Assembly: GCF_014647035.1 (NCBI RefSeq)
Contig: NZ_BMOK01000015.1
Location: 1-64,000, forward strand
Length of the DNA stretch: 64,000 nucleotides
Direction: 5' to 3'
From: Sporolactobacillus putidus
GTDB taxonomy: Bacteria; Bacillota; Bacilli; Bacillales; Sporolactobacillaceae
Position 1 is the stretch's first letter; each line of letters starts with the position of its first letter. The position numbers were made by a program, and so were the translations under genes. The notes below the pieces were generated by a model. The model had not been told where the DNA came from and ran no database searches. It saw only the letters and a list, made by a program, of their open reading frames with translations. Below, in pieces: positions 1 to 7,769 of the stretch.

Positions 1-54
1 GGATACCATAAAATCCCATCAAGGGGTTATCTCTTTGTTTTATTTACACAGAAC
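1..54 (-). mobile_element. Terminal end of an insertion sequence, rest outside the window
   Basis: The reverse complement of these 54 bases matches positions 48945-48998, the upstream end of the decayed IS in the trhO island, with only about 5-6 differences. Both begin GTTCTGTGTAAATAA and end GGTATCC. The rest of this copy, including its transposase on the minus strand, must lie to the left of the window. It abuts a gene that has lost its 5' part, so the element or a later deletion truncated that gene. Confidence 0.75.
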
Positions 55-481
55 ATTTCACTCTCCAGTTAATAATAATATGCTTCTGAATATCTACTTG
101 AGATCAAAAAATCGCGTTCAGATGGCGTCAATCCTTATCCGCTCGATGAAATGGACATTAATCAGGTTAAATACCTATCTGGAAGAGACGAAAAGCCGGA
201 ATATCCATGTTAAAGCTCTTTATGGCGTGTCTTTACTGCATAAGGGAGCGAAACAATTCGGGTTCGATGTCATCGATTTGCCTTCTGGGTGGACGAAAAG
301 ATGGATCCGTTTTTTCATGCTGACACTTTTGATTATTGTTCATCCGAACGGCAGTAAAAGATTAACGACTCATACCAGAAAACTATCCCCTATGATCATT
401 GTTTCTTCAACAGAATCATTTCAGAATAACATCGCGAGACTGCCGGTGACAGAGGAAAAAAGGCAAAGAGCACTGTGCTGA
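55..481 (+). pseudogene. YkoP-like domain protein, 5' end lost at the IS junction
   Basis: The reading frame is open from the window start through the IS end, and host sequence resumes at about position 55. The remaining ~140 residues resemble the YkoP-like domain found alone or next to polysaccharide deacetylases in Bacillales: a run like ALYGVSLLHKGAKQFGF, then a hydrophobic stretch (WIRFFMLTLLIIVHP). No start codon with a ribosome binding site is present, so this is a 3' fragment with no evident translation start of its own. A terminator-like hairpin follows. Family assignment is from memory of the motif pattern and is moderate. Confidence 0.5.
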
Positions 482-488
482 CGTGCTG

Positions 489-539
489 GCGCATTGTTAA
501 AGCTTTTACGGATTCATAAATGCGCGTTTTCTTTTTTTA
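489..539 (+). terminator. Rho-independent terminator after the YkoP-like fragment
   Basis: A 7-bp stem, gcgcatt (489-495) with aatgcgc (519-525), is followed by a T-rich tract. The loop is long, so strength is uncertain. Confidence 0.45.
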
Positions 540-674
540 TGGAAGGGCTTTATGATTTGAAAAACAAGGGTTTGAATGATCCTATCCAGGATAGACCTCA
601 AAGCCGCGCTGTGCTATATTATAGAGCGGGAGCGCTTGCACGAAATCTTTCATACTTTGAGGAGATTCTAATCG

Positions 675-1283
675 ATGACGATCAATCAACACAATAATAG
701 AACCTATCGAATTGTTTTCATGGGAATATTCACCGCGATCATTATTATGCAAAACTTTGTCCCTTTTCTAGGCTATATACCTGTAGGCCCTTTGAGCCTG
801 ACGGTGATTCACATTACGGTCATTATCACCGCAATCGTGCTGGGGCCGGTTGACGGAGCGATAATTGGGGGAATCTGGGGGATGACAACTTTCATCAGAG
901 CGTTTACATTCCCAAGCAGTCCGATTGCCCCTATTGTTTTTACTAATCCTCTGATATCCGTAGTTCCGAGAATACTTATCGGGCTGATCGCCGGTTATGC
1001 GTTCCAGTTGTTGAGGAGAATCAAACGGTTTGATCTTGCGGCCATGTCTCTATCTGCTGTCCTCGGATCTCTGACGAATACGATTCTGGTGCTAGGTTTG
1101 ATTTATTTATTCTACAGAGTTCCTTATGCAAACTATTATCATATGGACGTAACCCAACTTCTTCCCGCCCTGCTTTTTATCGTTTGCACAAATGGTTTGG
1201 CGGAGGCTTTTGCTGCGGCATTGATTTCACCTCTCGTAGCCAAACCTTTGATGAAAGTAAGACGTAATAAAGAAAGAAGCTGA
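675..1283 (+). CDS. panT: ECF transporter S component, PanT-like (pantothenate)
   Basis: Membrane substrate-binding (S) subunit of an energy-coupling-factor vitamin transporter. The 202 residues form about five to six hydrophobic helices. The stretch GYIPVGPLSLT, the acidic/Gly loop LGPVDGAIIGGIWG and PSSPIAP followed by FTNPLISVVPRI are the pattern I associate with pantothenate-type S components. The ATG lies just downstream of GAGGAG. No ATPase or T component is adjacent, as is usual for group II ECF systems that share one energising module. The vitamin specificity is inferred; a different ECF substrate is possible. Confidence 0.65.
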   Translation: MTINQHNNRTYRIVFMGIFTAIIIMQNFVPFLGYIPVGPLSLTVIHITVIITAIVLGPVDGAIIGGIWGMTTFIRAFTFPSSPIAPIVFTNPLISVVPRILIGLIAGYAFQLLRRIKRFDLAAMSLSAVLGSLTNTILVLGLIYLFYRVPYANYYHMDVTQLLPALLFIVCTNGLAEAFAAALISPLVAKPLMKVRRNKERS

Positions 1284-1388
1284 TTTTCGGTTTATCCATG
1301 GCTTTGTCAAGAACCTCTTGAAAGATTAATACATCATAAATCTCGTCCCGCAGAAATACAATGAATTGTAGAAGGGAGCGCGATCGAT

Positions 1389-1649
1389 ATGGAACAAGTT
1401 CTCGTGCTTGCTACAATTCTCTCACCGGTCATTACCGCATTAGTCGGACTCCTGAAAAAATCGGTCTCTATGCCCAAAAATCTTGTTCCCGTGTTTGCCG
1501 TTGTCATCGGTATTGTGATCGGATATTTCGCTACGCCATTCACCGATTTGAATGCCGTTGACAGACTTTGGGCAGGCGGACTCTCAGGATTATCTTCCAC
1601 GGGATTGTTCGAGCTCGCGTTCAATCCCCGAGAGGGGAAAACAAAATAA
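1389..1649 (+). CDS. Small holin-like membrane protein (A118-type)
   Basis: An 86-residue protein with two hydrophobic helices (about 3-22 and 30-48) joined by a Lys-containing turn (LLKKSVSMPKN), followed by a polar, Gly/Ser-rich tail. The pattern resembles the A118-type phage holin family. The start follows GAAGGGAG. No lysin or other phage gene is nearby, so this is probably an isolated remnant or a domesticated small membrane protein. A terminator follows at once, so the gene is monocistronic. Confidence 0.5.
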   Translation: MEQVLVLATILSPVITALVGLLKKSVSMPKNLVPVFAVVIGIVIGYFATPFTDLNAVDRLWAGGLSGLSSTGLFELAFNPREGKTK

Positions 1650-1661
1650 AAAGAAACAACC

Positions 1662-1694
1662 ATTCTCCGCGGTTTTCCGGGGAGAATTTTTTTC
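1662..1694 (+). terminator. Rho-independent terminator after the holin-like gene
   Basis: Stem attctcc (1662-1668) with ggagaat (1681-1687), followed by seven or more T residues. Confidence 0.8.
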
Positions 1695-1752
1695 GACTTG
1701 TTTGCTTTCATGCTATTATCGGAGGCACCTGTAAAAATGCCAAGCATAAATG

Positions 1753-1781
1753 TTCACAAATTAGACACATAGTTTTAAAAT
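1753..1781 (+). promoter_or_regulatory. SigA-type promoter of the hydroxyacyl-CoA dehydrogenase gene
   Basis: TTCACA (1753-1758), a 17-bp spacer and TAAAAT (1776-1781). Each box differs by one base from the consensus. Confidence 0.55.
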
Positions 1782-1790
1782 ATTAAATGA

Positions 1791-1804
1791 AATAAGCGCT
1801 TACA
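1791..1804 (+). promoter_or_regulatory. Candidate catabolite-responsive element (CcpA site)
   Basis: AATAAGCGCTTACA contains the palindromic core TAAGCGCTTA and matches 12 of 14 positions of an idealised cre (TGTAAGCGCTTACA). It sits just downstream of the expected start point of the 1753-1781 promoter, a usual place for CcpA repression. Confidence 0.5.
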
Positions 1805-1823
1805 TTAATGTGGGAGGTTAACT

Positions 1824-2768
1824 TTGATGATAAAAAAAGTTACGATTATTGGATCGGGTGTCATGGGCAGAGGCATAGCCCAATCTTTTGCAGTTGGCGG
1901 CTTTCCGGTTAAAGTAAACGACATAAAGGAAACCTTTCTTGAAGCGGCGGAGAAATCGATTGATCAGAATCTGGCGTTGCTTGTGCATTCGGGAGAGCTG
2001 AGAGATGATGAGAAAAGAGATGCAAAAGGAAGAATCGCTTATACCGCAGATCTGAAAGATGCGATAAGAAATGCCGATCTGATTATTGAAGCCATTCCGG
2101 AAGTTCTCGAGATGAAGTGGGCACTTTACAAGGATCTCGAACAATACAAAAAACCGGGTGCCGTTGTATCGTCTAACACTTCAACCTTCCCAATATCCAA
2201 ATTAACGGAACAAACGGCGTTCAATGGCGATTTCCTAATCACACATTTTTTTAATCCGGCCCACCTTGTCCCACTTGTAGAAATTGTGAAACAGGATGAA
2301 ACGAAACAAGAAATCGTTGATGATGTTGTCGGTCTTCTGAAGAGAATAGGGAAGTCACCGGTAGTGCTAAAAAAAGAAGTCAATGGATTCATTGCCAACA
2401 GACTTCAGACAGCGCTGATGCGGGAGGCGTTTTCACTGGTCGGACAGGGAGTGGCCGATGCCGAGGATATCGACACCGCAATCACTGCGGGACCGGGATT
2501 CAGATGGGCGTTTGTCGGACCTACGAGGATTGCCGATCTCGGGGGCCTTGACACATGGAAACGTGTCTTTGACAACATCGCTCCGGATCTTGATAAGAGC
2601 GATGGAGCGCCGGAGATTATCAATCGCCTGGTTCAGGCAAACAAGCTAGGCGTCAAGACGGGGGAAGGTCTTTTCAAATACGGAAAACATGAAATTCAGA
2701 CTGTTATTAATCAACGCGATGACTATTTTGTTAAACTTGGCAGAATTAAGAAGGTTAACGAATTCTGA
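1824..2768 (+). CDS. 3-hydroxyacyl-CoA dehydrogenase (3-hydroxybutyryl-CoA type)
   Basis: Cytosolic NAD(P)-dependent oxidation of 3-hydroxyacyl-CoA to 3-ketoacyl-CoA. The N-terminus has a Rossmann motif, GSGVMGRG. The catalytic region reads NTSTFPISKL ... HFFNPAHLVPLVEIV, with the family His in the HFFNP motif, and the C-terminal helical domain has NGFIANRLQTALMREA and GPGFRWAFVGPT. Its 314 residues fit the single-function family rather than a fused FadB. No thiolase or crotonase gene is next to it. The upstream promoter and candidate cre suggest carbon catabolite control. A terminator follows, so it is a single-gene transcript. Confidence 0.85.
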   Translation: MMIKKVTIIGSGVMGRGIAQSFAVGGFPVKVNDIKETFLEAAEKSIDQNLALLVHSGELRDDEKRDAKGRIAYTADLKDAIRNADLIIEAIPEVLEMKWALYKDLEQYKKPGAVVSSNTSTFPISKLTEQTAFNGDFLITHFFNPAHLVPLVEIVKQDETKQEIVDDVVGLLKRIGKSPVVLKKEVNGFIANRLQTALMREAFSLVGQGVADAEDIDTAITAGPGFRWAFVGPTRIADLGGLDTWKRVFDNIAPDLDKSDGAPEIINRLVQANKLGVKTGEGLFKYGKHEIQTVINQRDDYFVKLGRIKKVNEF

Positions 2769-2803
2769 TTCCTTATGATCGGCTCAGAAGATTGGATCCG
2801 CAC

Positions 2804-2837
2804 AAAAAAATCGAGACATCCGTCTCGATTTTTTTTA
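2804..2837 (+). terminator. Rho-independent terminator
   Basis: An 8-bp stem, atcgagac (2810-2817) with gtctcgat (2822-2829), flanked by A-tract and T-tract, so it could act in both directions. Confidence 0.8.
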
Positions 2838-2973
2838 TATCGGATACTTGGCAGATGAAATAAAGCGGAGATCACTCATTTCGGACAGCATTAAAGACAA
2901 GTATCATAAACCTACCCATCTTACGTCCGGACGGATGAACATTCTGGCCCCAAAGCTTCTTCCTGATGGATTT

Positions 2974-3411
2974 TTACAAATTTTCCATACGGGATTTTCT
3001 GCGCTGGCGGTACTGAGACAATTGAAAATGAATGAAGCAGCCAATGCAGAAACCCAGTATAGCGATAAAGGCCGCAAGTCCCACGATGGCCGTAAAAATA
3101 ATTGCCGCTATACTCCAGTTCAGGGAGTAGCTGATCAAACCGATCAAAAGGAAGGATACGGCAATCGTCTGATTAAATTTTTGCTGATCGCGATCCTCGG
3201 GTATATAGGAGGAAGCCGGCTTGCGTAAAAAAAGTTTGGCAATTTTCATAACCGGATTGAACTGAAGGAAGAGTCCTGAAAGACCGGATAAAAGGGGAAT
3301 CAGGAGTATCCAAAACTGGCCGGTCAGCCAAGTGGCTGCCACACTGAGAACGATGACCCACTGATTTGCCCGGACAAGAGGACGGGGAATGGACGGAGGA
3401 TGATTAGTCAT
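2974..3411 (-). CDS. DUF4395 family membrane protein
   Basis: A 145-residue integral membrane protein with roughly four hydrophobic segments. The start region (PPSIPRPLVRANQWVIVLSV) and the internal run LQFNPVMKIAKLFLRK fit DUF4395. Its function is unknown; in other genomes such proteins often sit near redox or sulfur genes, but that context is absent here. It is monocistronic, and its promoter must lie in 3412-3720. Confidence 0.7.
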   Translation of the reverse strand: MTNHPPSIPRPLVRANQWVIVLSVAATWLTGQFWILLIPLLSGLSGLFLQFNPVMKIAKLFLRKPASSYIPEDRDQQKFNQTIAVSFLLIGLISYSLNWSIAAIIFTAIVGLAAFIAILGFCIGCFIHFQLSQYRQRRKSRMENL

Positions 3412-3764
3412 TTAAAACACACCTTTCATATATGATTACATCAATATTACGCTCTTTCAACAAGGTTGTGAACCGTTTTGCTTTGTGATGGAATTTGATG
3501 AAGAACAGATTCAATGCCGTTTCTGTCAACCGGGCATGACCCGGTCAGTTCAAAATAATCCTTTTTTTCTTGTATCCGTTTTAAAAACCGGATAAGATAA
3601 TAGAATGTTGTGATCAGTGCTTGAGAATTAGAAATCTGAGTTACTGTGATCTTACAATTAAAAAATAATTCAGGCGATAATCCGCTTCTGATAAATACCG
3701 AAGCCGGCCATCGCTTCTTGTGATAAACAAATTAGGGGCAGATGGCTTAGAAAGGGGAATTGTT
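3412..3764. other. Intergenic region between divergent genes
   Basis: Holds the promoters of the DUF4395 gene (minus) and the CDF gene (plus). A small hairpin, accggg (3529-3534) with cccggt (3541-3546), lies near the middle and is not directly followed by a T-run. I see no coding sequence. Confidence 0.4.
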
Positions 3765-4637
3765 GTGGAACCATCCCGAATTGCGCTCTTGTCTGTTTTA
3801 AGCAACGCACTGATTGTTCTTTTAAAAATAATCGTTGGGATCTATACGGGTTCGATAGCGGTTCTGTCGGAGGCTATTCACTCGTCTATTGATTTGATGG
3901 CATCGGCGATTACTTTTTTCTCTGTACGTCTGTCCAACAGACCGGCCGATAAGATTCATCCGTATGGGCACGGCAAGGTTGAGAATATTTCAGGAACGAT
4001 TGAGACACTTCTGATTTTTGTGGCCGGCATCTGGATTATTTATGAATGCGCGAATAAACTGGTCAGACTTGAACCTGTTCAGTTGCCATTGCTGGGCGTT
4101 CTGGTCATGCTGCTGGGAGCCGCCCTTAATTTCTTTGTATCCGGCATTATTCGTAAAAGTGCGGAGAGAACCCATTCGGTGGCCATGAAGTCCAATGCAT
4201 TCCATTTGGTGACAGATGTCTATACATCTCTCGGAGTGGCTGCGGGCCTGCTGCTCGCCGGGTTGACCGGCTGGTCGTTTTTCGATCCTGCAATTGGCAT
4301 TGTGCTAGCGTTTTTTATCATGTTCGAAGCGGCAAAGCTGATCCGGGAATCCTTTCCTCCATTAATGGATGCACGCTTGCTGCCGAAGGAAGAAAGAAGG
4401 ATTAGGAGGATTATTGAAAGCCATCAGAAAGAGTATATTGAGTTTCATAATTTTCGTACGCGACGTTCAGGACACGATGTGTATATTGAATTTCATCTGG
4501 TTGTGCCGTCTCATCTTGAGATTGATACGGTGGATGAACTGTGCGACCGAATGGAAGACGATATTAAAAAAGAGATTCCGAACGCTCAGATTCTGATCCA
4601 TTCCGAACCGGAACACGAGCGTCTGAATCACCATTAG
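3765..4637 (+). CDS. Cation diffusion facilitator (CDF) metal exporter
   Basis: Proton-driven efflux of divalent metal ions (Zn, Mn, Fe or Co type) across the membrane. Visible features are six hydrophobic segments, the TM2 metal site HSSIDLMAS, HPYGHGKVE after TM2, the TM5 site HLVTDVYTS, and a cytoplasmic C-terminal domain with EFH and HSEPEHE, typical of the dimerisation and metal-binding module. GTG at 3765 is chosen because AAAGGGG lies 7 bases upstream. An upstream in-frame GTG at 3720 has no ribosome binding site. Metal specificity cannot be read from the sequence with confidence; the TM5 H-x3-D arrangement fits Zn transporters. Confidence 0.85.
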   Translation: MEPSRIALLSVLSNALIVLLKIIVGIYTGSIAVLSEAIHSSIDLMASAITFFSVRLSNRPADKIHPYGHGKVENISGTIETLLIFVAGIWIIYECANKLVRLEPVQLPLLGVLVMLLGAALNFFVSGIIRKSAERTHSVAMKSNAFHLVTDVYTSLGVAAGLLLAGLTGWSFFDPAIGIVLAFFIMFEAAKLIRESFPPLMDARLLPKEERRIRRIIESHQKEYIEFHNFRTRRSGHDVYIEFHLVVPSHLEIDTVDELCDRMEDDIKKEIPNAQILIHSEPEHERLNHH

Positions 4638-4668
4638 TGCGGCCCAGAGTGAGAATGAGCGGTGTTTT

Positions 4669-5661
4669 TTATAAGCGGACAATCATTCTGCCGTGTGACC
4701 GGCCTTTTAAAAGAAGAGGCAATTTTTCAGGCAGCTCCTCCAGATGAACCACTTTCTGAAGGGATTCCAATACCTTTCCGGGGTTAAGATCTGATGCCAT
4801 CCTGCGCCAGATATTTTTCCGCAGGTCCATTGGGCAGTAAACCGAATCAATCCCGAGAAGGCTGACACCGCGCAGAATGAATGGATAGACCGTCGTCGGA
4901 ATATCTATTCCGCCTGTCAAACCGCTGACGGCAACCGAACCCCCATAGCATATTTTACTTAATATAGCTGCAAGAGTATTTCCGCCGACCGGATCAATTG
5001 CAGCGGCCCAAAGCGGTGTGTCCAGTTTCTTGATTTTTCCCGAGTACACGTCTTGTCTTGAAATAACTTCGCTTGCACCAAGCTGATGCAAATAATCCTG
5101 CTCTGTTTCTTTGCCGGTGCTGGCAACGACCTGATAACCCGATTTCGCCAGCATCGCTACTGCAAGACTCCCGACACCGCCTGTAGCCCCCGTAACAAGG
5201 ACCTTTCCATTTTCAGCTGTTAGTCCGTTGTCTTCTAATTTTTGAATGGATAGCGCCGCAGTAAAACCGGCTGTTCCGAAAATCATGGCTTCTGCCAATG
5301 TCAGTCTTTCGGGTAAGGGAACGAGCCAGTCCGCAGGTATTTTCGCATATTCACTGAAGCCTCCGTAATGAGACACCCCGATTTCGAAACCCGTTGCAAT
5401 AACCTGATCTCCTTCATGAAATCGGTGGTCCCTCGAAGAGACGACAATACCGGCAAGATCAATACCGGGAATAAAGGGATAGGTCGCAACAATTTTACCG
5501 TCCGGAATGCAGGCGAGGCTGTCCTTATAATTAATGCTGGAGTAGCGAACTTTAATTAAAACGTCATGATCAGGCAAATCATTCAATGCAAGCGTTTCAA
5601 TGTCCAGGGAAAAACGATCATTCGTCTTATTGACAACTAAAGCCCTGAATCTCTCACTCAA
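4669..5661 (-). CDS. YhdH/AcuI-family NADPH-dependent oxidoreductase
   Basis: Medium-chain dehydrogenase/reductase without the zinc sites, of the quinone oxidoreductase / acrylyl-CoA reductase (YhdH) type. It shows SSINYKDSLAC, PFIPGIDLAGIV and the NADPH-binding VTGATGGVGSLAVAMLA, then GLTGG and FILRGVSLLGIDS near the end, all characteristic of this subfamily. TTG at 5661 is chosen because AGGAGGG lies 7 bases upstream; the frame extends to 5727 but without a ribosome binding site. The product is about 330 residues, the usual size. Its true substrate is unknown. Confidence 0.8.
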   Translation of the reverse strand: MSERFRALVVNKTNDRFSLDIETLALNDLPDHDVLIKVRYSSINYKDSLACIPDGKIVATYPFIPGIDLAGIVVSSRDHRFHEGDQVIATGFEIGVSHYGGFSEYAKIPADWLVPLPERLTLAEAMIFGTAGFTAALSIQKLEDNGLTAENGKVLVTGATGGVGSLAVAMLAKSGYQVVASTGKETEQDYLHQLGASEVISRQDVYSGKIKKLDTPLWAAAIDPVGGNTLAAILSKICYGGSVAVSGLTGGIDIPTTVYPFILRGVSLLGIDSVYCPMDLRKNIWRRMASDLNPGKVLESLQKVVHLEELPEKLPLLLKGRSHGRMIVRL

Positions 5662-5809
5662 TGAAATCCCTCCTGATTGTGAATGGAAAAATGCCATGGC
5701 AAACCTTCGCAGGAAACGATTTAACATCTGCTGAGTGAATCATTAATTAGTGAAAACACAGAGAGAAAAGCAAAAATCGGAGTGGACAAGCTATTTCAGG
5801 CCTGTTCGT

Positions 5810-6556
5810 TCAGTTCATTTGGGTTGTTGGACGAACCAGAATTTCATTAATGGCCACGTTATCAGGCTGACTGACCGCATAGGCCACCGCATTGGCAATG
5901 TCCTCGGCAGTTATGCCATGGTATTTTTCCTTATCCATAATATGTTTCTTGAGTTCCGAATCGGTTATCGTGTTCGGAAGTTCGGTTAAAACGGCACCTG
6001 GCGAAATGTTGGTTACACGAATCAGACTCTCCGGTGATTCTTCTTTTCGAAGACCTTCGGCAATCGCCCGTACGGCAAATTTTGTTCCGCTGTAAACGGC
6101 ACCTCCGGGACTCACAACGTGGCCCGCGACAGAATCTGTATTAATGATATGCCCGGATTTCTGCTCTCGCATGATCGGCAGAACCGCGGCAATGCCATAA
6201 AGAACACCTTTGATATTGACGTCAATCATTCGCTCCCACTCGTTTATTTTAAGATCCCGAAGACAGGAGAGAGGCATGAGCCCGGCGTTATTAAACAGTA
6301 CGTCTACACGCTGGTACTTTTCTATGGCTGTGTCGACGAGTGCTTTAACTTCCTGTGCAGAAGTAACGTCCGTTTCCTTGCAGACAGCTTCTCCTCCATT
6401 TTTGTGTATATAAGAAACCAATTCCTCCAGCCGTTCCAAACGTCTTGCACCGAGAACCACTTTTGCACCTTCACCGGCCATTTTTTTAGCGGTGGCTTCT
6501 CCGATACCACTCGAAGCGCCGGTAATGACGATCACTTTTCCTTGTATATTTTCCAT
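5810..6556 (-). CDS. Short-chain dehydrogenase/reductase (SDR)
   Basis: Classical SDR of about 248 residues. Motifs are VITGASSGIGEA for cofactor binding, NNAG, and the catalytic Ser and Tyr-x3-Lys (DSVAG ... YSGTKFA). GARRLERL after beta-2 suggests NADP(H) preference. The start at 6556 is chosen because GGAGAGG lies about 9 bases upstream; an ATG nine bases earlier overlaps that site. It most resembles YdfG-like oxidoreductases of broad specificity. It faces away from the downstream fru locus. Confidence 0.8.
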   Translation of the reverse strand: MENIQGKVIVITGASSGIGEATAKKMAGEGAKVVLGARRLERLEELVSYIHKNGGEAVCKETDVTSAQEVKALVDTAIEKYQRVDVLFNNAGLMPLSCLRDLKINEWERMIDVNIKGVLYGIAAVLPIMREQKSGHIINTDSVAGHVVSPGGAVYSGTKFAVRAIAEGLRKEESPESLIRVTNISPGAVLTELPNTITDSELKKHIMDKEKYHGITAEDIANAVAYAVSQPDNVAINEILVRPTTQMN

Positions 6557-6775
6557 TAGTTCCATCCTCTCCACGCGTCTGATTATTCTGTACAGTGAAA
6601 CTATAAGCCAATGCCTCATTAAATTCAAAAAAAGTGACTTGGTGAGTTTGTCGAGTTTTTCCCGGAAATTTCTTCCTTGTAAAGAATATCGCCAATGATT
6701 GGACCGGCAGAATCCGTTTGCAAGCCGTTCTGAAAGTTATTGAAATTTGAGGTGGCGGATTTTGATGTAAAAAGA

Positions 6776-6803
6776 TTGATTTTGAATGAAATCATGGTAC
6801 AAT
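6776..6803 (+). promoter_or_regulatory. SigA-type promoter of the fru locus
   Basis: TTGATT (6776-6781), a 16-bp spacer and TACAAT (6798-6803), just upstream of the fruR ribosome binding site. Confidence 0.5.
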
Positions 6804-6824
6804 ATTGTCGTGGAGGAATGGAAT

Positions 6825-7589
6825 ATGTTGGCCGAAGAGAGACAGCAGATTATTTTGCAGAAACTGAAACATGCCCACGTCGTTAAATTGCAGGATTTAG
6901 TGCGTTTTCTGAATGCTTCTGAGTCGACCGTCCGCCGCGATTTGCAGGAATTGGAAAGTCGCCACATGCTGCGGCGTATTCATGGAGGCGCTTCCCTGTC
7001 ACGGCAGCGCAGTGAAGAGCCCGACATGGAAACGAAAACTTCTAAATATATGCGGCAAAAGAAAATGATCGCAGAACTGGCCGGACATTTGGTGAAAGAT
7101 AATGAGTGTATTTATTTGGACGCAGGAACGACAACTTTGGAAATGATCCCCTCTATTAATGCAAGAAATGTAACCGTTGTCACCAACAGTCCCGCTCACG
7201 GTGAGGCACTTGTCAAAAAGCGGATTATGACTTATCTGATCGGCGGCATGATGAAGGGAACAACAAAAGCAATTGTCGGCAGCATTGCTTCTCAGACTCT
7301 GAATCTTTTCCGGTTTGATAAAGCTTTCATCGGCGTCAATGGAATAGATGCTGTCATGGGCTGCACGACACCGGATCCTGAAGAGGCGGCGCTTAAAAGG
7401 CGTGCCAGGGAACTGGCTGTTCAGTCATTTATCGTTGCAGACAGCAGTAAATTTTCCGATGTATCCTTTTGCAAGATGTTCGATATTGATCAGGCTGCAA
7501 TTATTACAGACAAATTACCTGAAACAATTGATCCTTCAATACTTGAGAAAACAAAAGTCATTTGTGCCGATGCCGAGCATATCCGTTAA
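6825..7589 (+). CDS. fruR: DeoR-family transcriptional regulator, FruR-like
   Basis: DNA-binding repressor of sugar metabolism that senses a phosphosugar (fructose-1-phosphate in FruR). It has an N-terminal DeoR winged helix (ERQQIILQKL ... SESTVRRDLQEL ... RRIHGGA) and a sugar-phosphate isomerase-like sensor domain with LDAGTTT, VVTNS and GVNGID motifs. ATG 6825 is preceded by GGAGG; the open frame starts earlier at 6786 without a site. It precedes the fructose PTS gene, which supports the FruR call. Unusually, no 1-phosphofructokinase gene lies between the two. Confidence 0.8.
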   Translation: MLAEERQQIILQKLKHAHVVKLQDLVRFLNASESTVRRDLQELESRHMLRRIHGGASLSRQRSEEPDMETKTSKYMRQKKMIAELAGHLVKDNECIYLDAGTTTLEMIPSINARNVTVVTNSPAHGEALVKKRIMTYLIGGMMKGTTKAIVGSIASQTLNLFRFDKAFIGVNGIDAVMGCTTPDPEEAALKRRARELAVQSFIVADSSKFSDVSFCKMFDIDQAAIITDKLPETIDPSILEKTKVICADAEHIR

Positions 7590-7769
7590 ATAAAGTTTAA
7601 TTGAAATCCCTTTGATTAGAAAGTTGGATGGACAAGTATTTCTATGTTTCTTTTTCATAAAGATGGGGGAGACTGATGCCTAGTGAAATCATTTCCTCTA
7701 CAAAGTGAAGAACGGCTCTTATATTCTTTTTCCTTCATGTGAGTGCTGAGAAAAAAAGGAGTGAAACAA
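7590..7769 (+). other. fruR-fruA spacer with a 10-codon mini-ORF where fruK is usually found
   Basis: In many Bacillales a ~900-bp fruK lies here, but only 180 bp remain. The spacer contains a well-placed GGGGGAG followed by a 10-codon ORF (7676-7708, MPSEIISSTK). Whether this mini-ORF is translated is unknown. I see no fruK remnant. Confidence 0.4.

Noticed and set aside
494-697. 67-codon ORF before the PanT-like gene
   Set aside because: Crosses a terminator hairpin and overlaps the ribosome binding site and start of the next gene; no recognisable character.
2848-3228. 126-codon ORF opposite the DUF4395 gene
   Set aside because: Opposite strand of a better-supported membrane protein; composition is that of a shadow frame.
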